A stretch of DNA of 64,000 nucleotides, from NCBI RefSeq assembly GCF_016591975.1, contig NZ_AP024169.1:210001-274000 (forward strand), given 5' to 3'. Shown here piece by piece: positions 37,467 to 45,965 of this stretch. Both the position numbers and the translations under genes were made by a program. The stretch comes from Anaeromicropila herbilytica (GTDB lineage Bacteria > Bacillota > Clostridia > Lachnospirales > Lachnospiraceae). Each line of letters starts with the position of its first letter. Positions within the stretch are counted from its first letter, which is position 1. The notes under the pieces are model-generated. The model searched no databases, was not told where the DNA came from, and saw only the letters and a list, made by a program, of their open reading frames with translations.

Positions 37467-38145
37467 TACTTTTACCTCCAGTAATATTTGCTTTATACCC
37501 TAAGCCTTTAATCGTTACAATCTCAAACTCTTCATATTCTTTTACCTTATTCCGAAGTCTGCTAATATGTGTCTTAATCGTATCTTCACCGCTTTCGGAA
37601 TCATATCCCCAGATATCATCTAGAAGTTGGTTTCTGGTAAAGATTGTTCCAGGATAGGAGAGTAATTTGTATAATAATTCAAATTCTTTTTTTGGAAGTT
37701 CAGTAATATCATTGTTTTTAGTTAGTGTATAACTTGAAGAATCTAGAATTACATCATTAATTACTATTTGCTTATCACTTGCAATTTTCGATCTTCGAAG
37801 GAGGGCTTGTATCCTCCATAGTAGCTCTTCATAATTCACCGGTTTGGTCATATAATCATCAATTCCAGTAGAGAAGCCCTTTCTCTTATCATCAAAGGAC
37901 TGCTTAGCAGTTAACATAAGAACAGGAACCATATTATCTTCCTGTCTTAATGTCTCAACAAGCTGATAACCGTTAAGTCTTGGCATCATAATGTCAGCTA
38001 TTACAAGATCAACATGCTTAGAATCTAAGATATCAAGCGCCTCCTTACCGACGTTTGCTAGGAGAATTGTGTAATAGGGTTTTAGTCGTTCACTAATTAA
38101 TAATTGAATATTTTTTTCATCTTCTACAATCAATATGGTAGCCAT
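37456..38145 (-). CDS. OmpR-family response regulator
   Basis: 229 aa. Receiver with ED at 8-9, Asp51 (VIADIMMPRLNGY) and TKPVN; winged-helix domain from about 130, ending in TIKGLGYKAN. The site AGAGGTGAT precedes the ATG. First gene of a two-gene operon. A MITE-like element begins 142 bp upstream, so its promoter lies between 38146 and the element or within it. Confidence 0.94.
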   Translation of the reverse strand: MATILIVEDEKNIQLLISERLKPYYTILLANVGKEALDILDSKHVDLVIADIMMPRLNGYQLVETLRQEDNMVPVLMLTAKQSFDDKRKGFSTGIDDYMTKPVNYEELLWRIQALLRRSKIASDKQIVINDVILDSSSYTLTKNNDITELPKKEFELLYKLLSYPGTIFTRNQLLDDIWGYDSESGEDTIKTHISRLRNKVKEYEEFEIVTIKGLGYKANITGGKSNES

Positions 38146-38286
38146 AATATCACCTCTTGTTTCATTATTGGTTACTGTTTTAGATATTTCATAGGTGAAA
38201 GTCTATTTACTTTTAAAGGTCATTTGACAATCTACTATTATTTTAACATAATATCTTTTTTTCTACAGAAAGTTTTTTATATAACT

Positions 38287-38575
38287 TTATATTATGATTC
38301 GAGGGTCAAAAGCCTTATTTTAGTTTACTAAGTGTATATCGCTGTATAATTATGAATTTTGGCTACCTTTCCCTCGAGCATCATATTTTTTACAAGCCTC
38401 AGAACAAGCAACAAGTTTATAAATAAACTTTACTCACTTACGCTCCTATTTTTACTTTGATTCTTGACAAAATATAAACGATACTTTCGGCCGGACTACG
38501 CCATAATTAATAATTATACATCAATATACACAATCTAGGTTAAGAAAGGCTTTTGACTCTCGAATCATATTATAA
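38287..38575. mobile_element. MITE-like element, copy 1 (about 289 bp)
   Basis: Non-coding, with long imperfect terminal inverted repeats: left TATGATTCGAGGGTCAAAAG, right CTTTTGACTCTCGAATCATA. The inverted similarity continues inward for about 60 bp (GTATAATTAT / ATAATTATAC). Near-identical to the element at 62347-62601, and a fragment lies at 45738-45820. No transposase in the window; a target duplication cannot be assigned safely because the ends are AT-rich. Confidence 0.85.
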
Positions 38576-38721
38576 TTTGTATTTGAAATTTTTGCTATTC
38601 TCTCAGCTTTTTCTGGAATAATCCCAAGAACTATGAATATTAGGTTCTTATCTACTTTAGTTTATAGTGTATAGGGCTAAAGTAAACTAAACGTAAACAA
38701 GATACTCATACGAGATCACTG

Positions 38722-38994
38722 AAAAAGTCCCTTCCAAAAAGTAGAATGAATATTACTGTATAAAAATGCGTGCTGTATTTTGCTTTAAAGAAGTATTAGA
38801 AAATCTTAATGAAAAAGGAATCCTTCAATAATCAGAAGGAGTGCTGTCTGAGCGCTTCCCAGCGAGTTCACTCCATCTGATTATGTTTGAAGGATTCCTT
38901 TTTCATTTAGATTCTCTAATACTTCTTTATCTCAAAAAACAGCACGCATATTTATACAGTAATATTCAAGTAGAGATTACAAAAGGGACTTTTT
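38722..38994. repeat. Long fold-back element, copy 1 (about 273 bp)
   Basis: One large imperfect palindrome: outer arms AAAAAGTCCCTT / AAAGGGACTTTTT, middle arms TGAATATTACTGTATA / TATACAGTAATATTCA and AAAAAGGAATCCTTC / GAAGGATTCCTTTTT, and apex CTGTCTGAGCG…AGCGAGTT between GGAGTG and CACTCC. It lies 31 bp after the stop of the leftward chemoreceptor gene. Arms match the element at 50689-50942. Confidence 0.9.
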
Positions 38995-39025
38995 AGCGAC
39001 CCCGTATGTATTACCTAATCAACCT

Positions 39026-40768
39026 TTATTCTACTTTTTTAAATTTACTAATATGACTATTCAAGTCATTTACGATTTCTTCATTATGTGCAGCTTCATT
39101 CGAAATAGTTGTAATAGAATTCAATAAACTATTTGTATTTTCACTTGAGTCAATTACTACATTTACACTTTCATCTACAGCCATTGTAATTCCTTGGATT
39201 CCATTTGCAATGCTTGTAGATATGTTTCTTAATTCATCGGAACTAATACTAAAACGAGTCAGCATTGCATTGATTGTATCAGCATCTGCTTTATAGCTAG
39301 TTGCGACATCTACGAATCCATCGTAATCAGCCAATACTTTATCTACGATATATGCCACAATCCTATTTGCATTTTTAGCTAATTCTTCTACTGATTCCGT
39401 AACCACAATACTAGTATTTTGAATATCACTCGCGGTATCTCTGGTATTCTCTGCAAGTTTTCTAATTTCATCTGCAACAACGGCAAAGCCTTTTCCAGCT
39501 TCACCTGCTCTGGCTGCTTCAATCGATGCGTTTAAGGCTAACAAATTGGTTTGAGCAGAAATACCAAGAATATTTTCTGTTAACTCATTGATTTTCTCAA
39601 CAGAACGACTATTTTGTATCGCTTCCGACATAGTAACTTTAATATTCTCTACTATATTTAACGTTTGTGCTTTGCTTTCCTCAGACTCAGTATGAATTTT
39701 CTCTGCTTTTTCAACAATATCAGACATATGAACTGCATTAGATTTTGCATCCTCAGCTATTTTATTGGCAGCTGTTAGAACATTTTGTGCACCGGAATCT
39801 ATGTCTTGAATGGAGCTACTAATTTCCTCCATGCTTGCTGATAATTCATTTAATGAAGCGGATACATTCGAAGTTGCATCTTTGGATTCTAATAAATGAT
39901 TACTAATATTTTCAGTAGAAGTATGAATCATATGAGAACCTGATTTAATAGATATCATAGCATGTTGTAATGTATCAAGAAAATGATTGATTCCTGCAAT
40001 AATTTGTCCTATTTCATCTTCTGAATTATTATCTAGACGAACGGTTAAATCACCTTCATTTTTCTCTAGTTTTTGAACAATAGAAGAAAGTCCTTGATTG
40101 GCTTTTTTTAGAGGTCTGATAATCGTTTTCATAGTAACAACAAAAGAAACTACAGCAGCTACAATAAATAATATTGCCATTCCCCATATAATAACGGTTG
40201 ATCTGGTAACTCTAGAATGTACCAATGAAACTTCATGATTGATCTTCTTACCAAGTACCTTTTGAAAATCACTTTCTGATGTCTGCATTGCTGTTTTTAA
40301 ACTATCAGCATGTTCAAGTCCTTCTTTCGTAGATGCAGGATCATTATTGGTAATTCCAGTTGCTATTGCAGATGCATTTTCAAGATATGCCTTCATATTG
40401 GTCATGTAAGGACTATAAGATTTTTCTAGCTCATTATTCATAGATGTTACAGAAAATTTCTTGCAAATATCTGCGATTTTCTTGGCAGAGTCAGTTGCCT
40501 TATCCACTGCAGTCGATATGTTCTGAACAGTTTCTTGCTGATTCATTTCAGCATCAACATGATATGTCTGTAGTGACATCTCAATCTGATCAATTTGTTT
40601 CGTTAATAGAACCTGTTCTTGTTGCAGGTTAACAAAGGAACTTGAAATAATATTTGCCGATAACTGGACCTGTGAATTGGTAACCCCACTTAAGACAGTA
40701 TTTAAAGAAAATAGAAACGTTAGAAAAGCAAGAATCATTATAATTCGAAAAGCGATAGATTTACGCAT
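39026..40768 (-). CDS. Methyl-accepting chemotaxis protein, 4-helix-bundle sensor type
   Basis: About 580 aa. First span at about residues 5-27, an extracellular helical sensor of about 155 residues (4HB_MCP-like), second span at about 188-210, HAMP, and a cytoplasmic signalling coiled coil with the hairpin tip ISAQTNLLALNASIEAARAGEAGKGFAVVADEIRKLAE. It detects a ligand at the cell surface and controls CheA. ATG at 40768 is preceded by GGAGGG; an in-frame ATG at 40783 overlaps that site. Divergent from another receptor. No flagellar or che genes are nearby. Confidence 0.95.
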   Translation of the reverse strand: MRKSIAFRIIMILAFLTFLFSLNTVLSGVTNSQVQLSANIISSSFVNLQQEQVLLTKQIDQIEMSLQTYHVDAEMNQQETVQNISTAVDKATDSAKKIADICKKFSVTSMNNELEKSYSPYMTNMKAYLENASAIATGITNNDPASTKEGLEHADSLKTAMQTSESDFQKVLGKKINHEVSLVHSRVTRSTVIIWGMAILFIVAAVVSFVVTMKTIIRPLKKANQGLSSIVQKLEKNEGDLTVRLDNNSEDEIGQIIAGINHFLDTLQHAMISIKSGSHMIHTSTENISNHLLESKDATSNVSASLNELSASMEEISSSIQDIDSGAQNVLTAANKIAEDAKSNAVHMSDIVEKAEKIHTESEESKAQTLNIVENIKVTMSEAIQNSRSVEKINELTENILGISAQTNLLALNASIEAARAGEAGKGFAVVADEIRKLAENTRDTASDIQNTSIVVTESVEELAKNANRIVAYIVDKVLADYDGFVDVATSYKADADTINAMLTRFSISSDELRNISTSIANGIQGITMAVDESVNVVIDSSENTNSLLNSITTISNEAAHNEEIVNDLNSHISKFKKVE

Positions 40769-41152
40769 AACATTACCCTCCATTAATTATTTGTAATTAA
40801 CTATATTCTTTCAATTATAGAGCGTTTATTGTACTTATGGATATAAATTGCATAACCTGTCGTAATATTGACATATTTGGTAATTACCTAACATATTTAA
40901 GATAAAAATGGTAAAAACAATGATTCTATTTGAACTTGAATTGTACAGTGTTCAAGGATGATATCTGATTAAAAACTATAGTATAAGATAGATGATATCT
41001 TCGTTTAAAATAAAAACTATAAGTTTATGTTCAGTTTACATTAGAGTGATAATCTTAGCTTACGATGTAGCAGCCAAAAATCATAGTAATAGATTTTAAA
41101 GAGTAATGCTCAATATTCGCTTAGATTAATTTCAGAGAAAAGGAGAGATTCT
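40769..41152. other. Divergent chemoreceptor intergenic region, 384 bp
   Basis: Contains the promoters of both chemoreceptor units. GATGATATCT followed by AAAAACTATA occurs twice as a loose direct repeat (about 40959-40982 and 40991-41021), a possible site for a shared regulator. No clear sigma-28-type promoter recognised. Confidence 0.45.
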
Positions 41153-41242
41153 ATGGGTAAGAAAAAGAAGGTCATAACAGTTTCCGCATGTCTAGTAACA
41201 TTTATTGTAGGAGCGTTAATTTTAAAGAGAAGAAATCATTAG
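41153..41242 (+). CDS. 29-aa single-span membrane peptide
   Basis: Small ORF MGKKKKVITVSACLVTFIVG…, ending KRRNH, with a strong site AAAGGAGAG 6-7 nt before the ATG. One hydrophobic helix (residues 7-24) between a basic N-terminus and a basic C-terminus. It starts about 150 bp before the adjacent chemoreceptor gene and ends 58 bp before it, so it is probably in the same transcript. No known family; function unknown. Confidence 0.6.
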   Translation: MGKKKKVITVSACLVTFIVGALILKRRNH

Positions 41243-41300
41243 ATAGTATAAAAGCAGAGTAAGGCATTAATAAAGTAAGTAGGTTACAAGAGGAGGATAC

Positions 41301-42632
41301 ATGAACGTAAGAGAAAAAATATTACATACTACGATATACTCAATTAAATTCAAATTAATCATAGCAGTTATCGTAGTACAGATTTTTAGTGCCAATATCG
41401 GTCAGTTGATTAACGCAACATTTACGCATGGTATGGACACGCTTGATAAGGTGGGGGTTAACACTAACCAGATGAGAGGAAATATTGGATTGGCAGTATC
41501 CTCTGGACTAAGTATTATTATAACCGTGTTTATTATTGTATTAATCTATGACAGATTGGTATTAAGAAGGATTAAAAAGGTATTAGACTATACAGAAAAG
41601 TTAGGTAATGGTGATCTATCAGAAAGTCTAGGATTTGGTGGAAAGGATGATATTAGTAGGTTAGGCAATTCAATTGACAAAGCGGTTGTTAATATTAAGC
41701 TACTCGTATCAGATATATCAGATATCTCGAAGATGATAAATACTTCGAGTGAAGGACTTTTGAATTCAACAAAGAATTCAGTTTCCAGTATTGAGACGAT
41801 TCATTCTACTTCCTCTTTATTAACTGATGATGCGTTGAATCTCTCTCAGAATACTCAGACTGCCAATTCTTCTATTGAAGAAATCATTGATACCAATCAT
41901 AAGCTATTAATGAAATTGGAGGAAGCTCTAACTTCTTCTAATGAAATGGAATTAAGGGCATCAGATATGAAAGAAAGGTTACGAAGTTCCATTGATAATG
42001 CTAATTCTACTTATATTGAAAAGCAACAAAATATTCTTAAGGCAATTGAAGACGGTAAAATTGTGGAAGAAATTAAGGTGATGTCTGATACCATCAAAGG
42101 AATCTCAAATCAGACTAATTTACTTGCATTAAATGCTTCCATTGAAGCTGCAAGGGCAGGGGAACATGGAAAAGGATTTGTTGTTGTAGCAGAAGAAGTG
42201 AAAAAATTAGCAGAGCAGTCTACAGAGGCAATTGCAAATGTTGAAGAATTAGTAAATCAGGTAAAAGTAGTATTTTATAATCTATCAAGGAGTTCTGAGG
42301 ATGTATTAGATTATATCAATCATAATGTCAAGGGAGATTATGAATTGCTTTTACAAACAGGAGAAAGATATCAAGGGGATGCTAGAGATATAAAAAATAT
42401 ATCAACAGATATTAATTCATCAGCCAAAATCATTAGCAACTCAATTGAAGAAGTGAGCAAAGTAATTAACACAGTAGCTGATAATTCAGAAAGAACATCA
42501 AATTATACTGGAGAGATTAATGCAAGCCTTTCTGAAATAAGCTTAGTTATGGGTGAAGCAGCAGATTCAATGGAATCGCAGTTAAGTGTGGCTATCAAAT
42601 TAGAGAAGTCAATTGAGAGATTTTCTTTATAA
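41301..42632 (+). CDS. Methyl-accepting chemotaxis-like protein with minimal extracellular loop
   Basis: 443 aa. Spans at about 17-38 and 70-92 are separated by only about 30 residues, so there is no real extracellular sensor. A HAMP region (about 93-140) and a signalling domain follow, with the tip ISNQTNLLALNASIEAARAGEHGKGFVVVAEEVKKLAE. It may sense a membrane or internal signal, or pair with a partner such as the small peptide encoded just upstream. The site AGAGGAGG precedes the ATG. No terminator is evident before the LtaS-like gene at 42774. Confidence 0.93.
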   Translation: MNVREKILHTTIYSIKFKLIIAVIVVQIFSANIGQLINATFTHGMDTLDKVGVNTNQMRGNIGLAVSSGLSIIITVFIIVLIYDRLVLRRIKKVLDYTEKLGNGDLSESLGFGGKDDISRLGNSIDKAVVNIKLLVSDISDISKMINTSSEGLLNSTKNSVSSIETIHSTSSLLTDDALNLSQNTQTANSSIEEIIDTNHKLLMKLEEALTSSNEMELRASDMKERLRSSIDNANSTYIEKQQNILKAIEDGKIVEEIKVMSDTIKGISNQTNLLALNASIEAARAGEHGKGFVVVAEEVKKLAEQSTEAIANVEELVNQVKVVFYNLSRSSEDVLDYINHNVKGDYELLLQTGERYQGDARDIKNISTDINSSAKIISNSIEEVSKVINTVADNSERTSNYTGEINASLSEISLVMGEAADSMESQLSVAIKLEKSIERFSL

Positions 42633-42773
42633 GGCAGATTCTAATCAAGTGCAGATAATTACAGGGGTTAGTCTAAGGGGCAACATGTAATATCTATATA
42701 GAGATAAGAGTTACATACACAAGATGAAAGAGATCCTTATATAATAATAGGATAGTCAAAAAGGAGTTTTAAC

Positions 42774-44696
42774 GTGAGTTCATTTATCAAACAAAATCGG
42801 ATTGTTGTGATATATGGTATTCTATCCATAGCACTAGAATTATGGTCCCTACTATTTTTCGATTGTGCACCATATATTACTCATCCAATCTTTCCAATAC
42901 TTTGCCTAGGATTCCAATTGTATACCTTATTCTTAATACCGAGGAAAAGGGTGAGGGCATGGATGTCTTTTATATTCTTATTTCTTCAAAGTATTTTAAT
43001 TATTGGATGCTACTATCTGTATTATTCCAATGGTACAATCTTTGAAATAAGCATGATTAATCAGAGAAATGATGCGTATGCTACAGTGGAGGAATTCTAT
43101 GTAGCGCCTGCTTTATTATCTGGTTGTATTGTTATATTAGTTAGTTATTTGGTTTTTCTTATTCTTCATACAAAAAAGTGCGATAAAATAGGGATTCTAA
43201 AAGAATCGAATAAAAAACGGAAGAAAAGAATTGCCTTAGGAATGTATCTGTTATTAATAATCATGGTACTAGCAATTCCCTTATCGGACAAATATGTGAA
43301 TAGTACAACCAACTATAAAGCAATACTCTATAATTCAAATAGTAGCTATCAGAAACTTGGAGTTACAGGTAATTTTATCTATGAGATGTTGCATGGAAAT
43401 ACAAAAGTAGATACCTCCAATCTTGCTGGTCTGGAGAAATCAATTTATGCAAAGAGATGTGATATTTCTAAATATAACGGAATTAGTAAAGGCAATAACC
43501 TAATTATGATATTAGCGGAGTCATTTGAATGGTATCCTATGAGTATGTATTCCAAAGAATTGACGGCTAAAATCTACCCGAATCTAACAAAACTAAAGAA
43601 CGAGAGTGTCTTATGTACTAATTTTTATTCAAGGGAGAAGACTGACACGGCAGAAGCCTTAACACTGATTGGAAGCAATCCAACAGGAAAGTATGTTGAT
43701 TACGATTTTCCAGACAATCAATATCCATATTCACTTCCAAATCTATTTCGCAGGGAGGCTATCAAAGAGGGAGATACGGATGTCAGAGTAACCTCATTTC
43801 ATCAAAATACGGGTAACTTTTATAATAGAAATCAAGAACATAGGAGCTTTGGTTTTGATGATTTAGTTGATATTAAAGATATGAAAAAGTACGGGGTGAA
43901 GAATACTTGGTTTAGTATAAAGCATGAAAGAAATCTGGATTCACAAACAGTGAGTGCAATGAAGGATGAGATGATACCAAAGGATAATCGATTTTTTTCT
44001 TACTGGATTACTTTTTCAACACATGGATTCTATAAGGAAAGAGAGAATCTGAAAGAATATTATAATATATTTGATAAGCTAGAAGTGTTCCCCAAGGGAA
44101 ATAGCAATCAGAATTACCTTCGTACTTATGCAGCAGCGGTTGCGGATCTAGATAAGGCAATTGGTATTATGTTTAATGATCTAAAGAAGAAAGGATTATT
44201 AGATACGACAACTGTTCTATTGGTAGCGGACCATAACACCTATTATAATGGTCTTAGTAATTATGCTAAAAAGATTGATACCAAATTTGAACCCGAATTA
44301 TACCGAGTTCCAATGATGATATATGATCAGAAACTAGTAAAAGTCATGAATCAGGAACATGAAGGGAGGTGTATAACAAAGTTCACAACCACTTCTGATG
44401 TGATCCCAACCGTATTTGATCTATTACAAATACCAGCGTGGGATAACTTGTATCTTGGTTCCACGATATTTAATAAGGAAAAAGAAAGTATTATATACTC
44501 CAGAGCATACAACATTTTTATTACGGATAAATATATCGGTTATTCCTTAAATAACTTGCGATATAAAGCTGCTAAGGCGAATCAAAAGACAAAAGCAGAT
44601 TTTGAGAAACGTGCATTAAAGCATCTAGGTAAATTGGAGAGGATAGATAAGATATTCTATAGCAATTATTTCTCAAAGCATCCGTATAATCCTTAA
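42774..44696 (+). CDS. LTA synthase-like phosphoglycerol transferase (sulfatase fold)
   Basis: 640 aa. Five N-terminal membrane spans (about 10-30, 37-55, 63-82, 110-131, 153-171), then an extracellular alkaline-phosphatase-fold domain. Metal site Glu249 (ILAESFEW), nucleophile Thr290 in SREKTDTAEA and the DH of VADHNTYYNG fit the LtaS family, which polymerises glycerol phosphate from phosphatidylglycerol onto a glycolipid. Start is GTG preceded by AAGGAG. Length is typical (LtaS about 650). It could also be an OpgB-like or LtaP-like enzyme. Confidence 0.92.
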   Translation: MSSFIKQNRIVVIYGILSIALELWSLLFFDCAPYITHPIFPILCLGFQLYTLFLIPRKRVRAWMSFIFLFLQSILIIGCYYLYYSNGTIFEISMINQRNDAYATVEEFYVAPALLSGCIVILVSYLVFLILHTKKCDKIGILKESNKKRKKRIALGMYLLLIIMVLAIPLSDKYVNSTTNYKAILYNSNSSYQKLGVTGNFIYEMLHGNTKVDTSNLAGLEKSIYAKRCDISKYNGISKGNNLIMILAESFEWYPMSMYSKELTAKIYPNLTKLKNESVLCTNFYSREKTDTAEALTLIGSNPTGKYVDYDFPDNQYPYSLPNLFRREAIKEGDTDVRVTSFHQNTGNFYNRNQEHRSFGFDDLVDIKDMKKYGVKNTWFSIKHERNLDSQTVSAMKDEMIPKDNRFFSYWITFSTHGFYKERENLKEYYNIFDKLEVFPKGNSNQNYLRTYAAAVADLDKAIGIMFNDLKKKGLLDTTTVLLVADHNTYYNGLSNYAKKIDTKFEPELYRVPMMIYDQKLVKVMNQEHEGRCITKFTTTSDVIPTVFDLLQIPAWDNLYLGSTIFNKEKESIIYSRAYNIFITDKYIGYSLNNLRYKAAKANQKTKADFEKRALKHLGKLERIDKIFYSNYFSKHPYNP

Positions 44697-44791
44697 TTAG
44701 GTAATTGTTTATAATATTAAGTTATTATAAAGAAAAATTTATAGACTTCATTCAACCAAAGTCATTATAAATAGAAAGGTTTTCGATTGAT

Positions 44792-44995
44792 ATGGACAAA
44801 AAGCGAAAAATTATTCAATTATATCAGGATGTTATTACTGTACCAGAGGTTATAACTAGGTTATATACCGAATATCAAAAACTGGGGTATGAAATGGGTA
44901 AGAAAATAATGTTTGCTTTTTGGTACTATCGGAAAGAAAATATTAAAATGCTTGTATATTGGGAAGAAGGATACATATATGAAGAGATGGTATAA
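44792..44995 (+). CDS. Small hypothetical protein, 67 aa
   Basis: Short ORF starting MDKKRKIIQLYQDVITVPEV, no signal or span, with a site AGAAAGG 12 nt before the ATG, wider than usual. A terminator follows about 100 bp after it. Contains TEYQKLGYEMGKK and ends EEMV. No family recognised. Length, spacing and weak site leave it uncertain; an alternative is non-coding transcript tail of the LtaS-like gene. Confidence 0.45.
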   Translation: MDKKRKIIQLYQDVITVPEVITRLYTEYQKLGYEMGKKIMFAFWYYRKENIKMLVYWEEGYIYEEMV

Positions 44996-45093
44996 AGAAC
45001 AATAAAGATGTGTCATAAAGAAAAAGGCGTGATACGAAGAAGTATAATTAAAATGCTTGTTCGTAGCGTTACTTAAAAAAGAAGTATGAAATA

Positions 45094-45128
45094 AAGGAGA
45101 GGTCAGTTGCAGAACTGGCCTCTCTTTC
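45094..45128. terminator. Terminator before the DUF3237-like gene
   Basis: AAAGGAGAGGTCAGTT / AACTGGCCTCTCTTT stem, 4-nt loop, followed by TCATT. The A/T-rich arm ends suggest activity on both strands. Confidence 0.82.
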
Positions 45129-45271
45129 ATTGGAAATTGGATTAAAATATATTACAATAGATAGTAACAGTATTCTAAAAAACAAATGATACATATAAAG
45201 GAACATAATAGTATGAAATAAAATAAATTGCACAAGTAAATTAAACCTGCAAGCAAGTCCACAAGCATGTA

Positions 45272-45338
45272 GGAGAGTGTGAAATAGAGCGTTTCATACC
45301 CTTGATATGTATGTCGCTAAAGGCGATAGATGGGAGAG
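45272..45338 (+). repeat. Two-hairpin leader element, single copy, upstream of the DUF3237-like gene
   Basis: GGAGAG, hairpin A (GTGTGAAAT…GTTTCATAC), CCTTGATATGT, hairpin B (GTCGC-TAAAG-GCGAT), then AGATGGGAGAG, which is the Shine-Dalgarno region; the ATG follows at 45343. Both hairpins have small changes compared with 36277-36346 that mostly keep the stems. Confidence 0.9.
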
Positions 45339-45342
45339 TAAA

Positions 45343-45729
45343 ATGGAATTAGTAATGACAATTCATGTTAGGTTATCTAAGAACATCTATAAAGTAAATG
45401 GAGATAAAATGAATATATGCATGCTTCCCTTTACCGGCACAGCAGAAGGCATGTATTTTAACGGAATGGTTATTGGTGAGGGAGTAGACACTCAAAAGAT
45501 CTATCCAGATGGTAAGATAGAGCTCTCTGCAAGATATATGCTAGAAGGTGAAGATTTCAAAGGTAATAGATGTAGTGTATTTGTTGAAAATAATGGCGAG
45601 TCATTAGAAAAGTGCATACCATTAATTGTTACGGATAGTGCAGATTTACAGTTTTTATCGGAAGCCGAACTGATATCTAACGTAATTCCTACTGAAATTG
45701 GGGTGGATGTTAGAATATACAAACTATAA
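45343..45729 (+). CDS. DUF3237-family-like protein
   Basis: 128 aa, beta-rich, cytoplasmic. The core GEGVDTQKIYPDGKIELSARYMLEGEDF…CSVFVENNGE resembles DUF3237 proteins (a small barrel fold of unknown function). ATG 45343 is chosen because the leader repeat places GGGAG 6 nt before it; the in-frame ATG at 45307 lies inside the repeat. Its leader is the same two-hairpin element as at 36277. A MITE fragment lies 9 bp after the stop. Function unknown; family call moderately sure. Confidence 0.75.
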   Translation: MELVMTIHVRLSKNIYKVNGDKMNICMLPFTGTAEGMYFNGMVIGEGVDTQKIYPDGKIELSARYMLEGEDFKGNRCSVFVENNGESLEKCIPLIVTDSADLQFLSEAELISNVIPTEIGVDVRIYKL

Positions 45730-45737
45730 TGAAAAGA

Positions 45738-45820
45738 TATGATGCCCCGGGGAAAGGTAGTCAAAATTCATAATTATACAGCGATATACAATCAGCAAAC
45801 CTAAATAAGGCTTTTTAGCC
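45738..45820. mobile_element. MITE fragment (one end only)
   Basis: About 83 bp matching, in reverse orientation, the left end of the elements at 38287 and 62347: GGAAAGGTAG, CAAAATTCATAATTATACAG and CGATATACA are shared. The other end is absent, so this is a remnant. It sits directly after the DUF3237-like gene. Confidence 0.75.
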
Positions 45821-45965
45821 CAACATCAAAAGCCTAGCTTCATACAATAAATAACCTCTAATAGGTATTTTAATAAGAAAGGTAAATAAACATTGAGTTG
45901 TTTACGTTCACGTTACCTTAGATAAGTAAAATACAAAAGGAAAGAACAAAGGAGGATATTTAAAC

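Larger units (their letters stand above)
38146..39025. other. 880-bp gene-free region filled by two repeat elements
   Basis: Between the chemoreceptor (ends at 39026) and the response regulator (starts at 38145), both on the minus strand. It holds the MITE-like element at 38287-38575 and the fold-back element at 38722-38994; only about 315 bp is other DNA. A 75-codon plus-strand frame at 38104 crosses the MITE end and is not a gene. Confidence 0.75.

Noticed and set aside
38104..38331. 75-codon ORF on the plus strand at the MITE end
   Set aside because: Overlaps the response-regulator start on the other strand and the inverted repeat; no binding site.
44861..45130. 89-codon minus-strand ORF
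   Set aside because: Starts within the terminator at 45094-45128 and opposes a small plus-strand ORF; His/Tyr-rich composition looks accidental.
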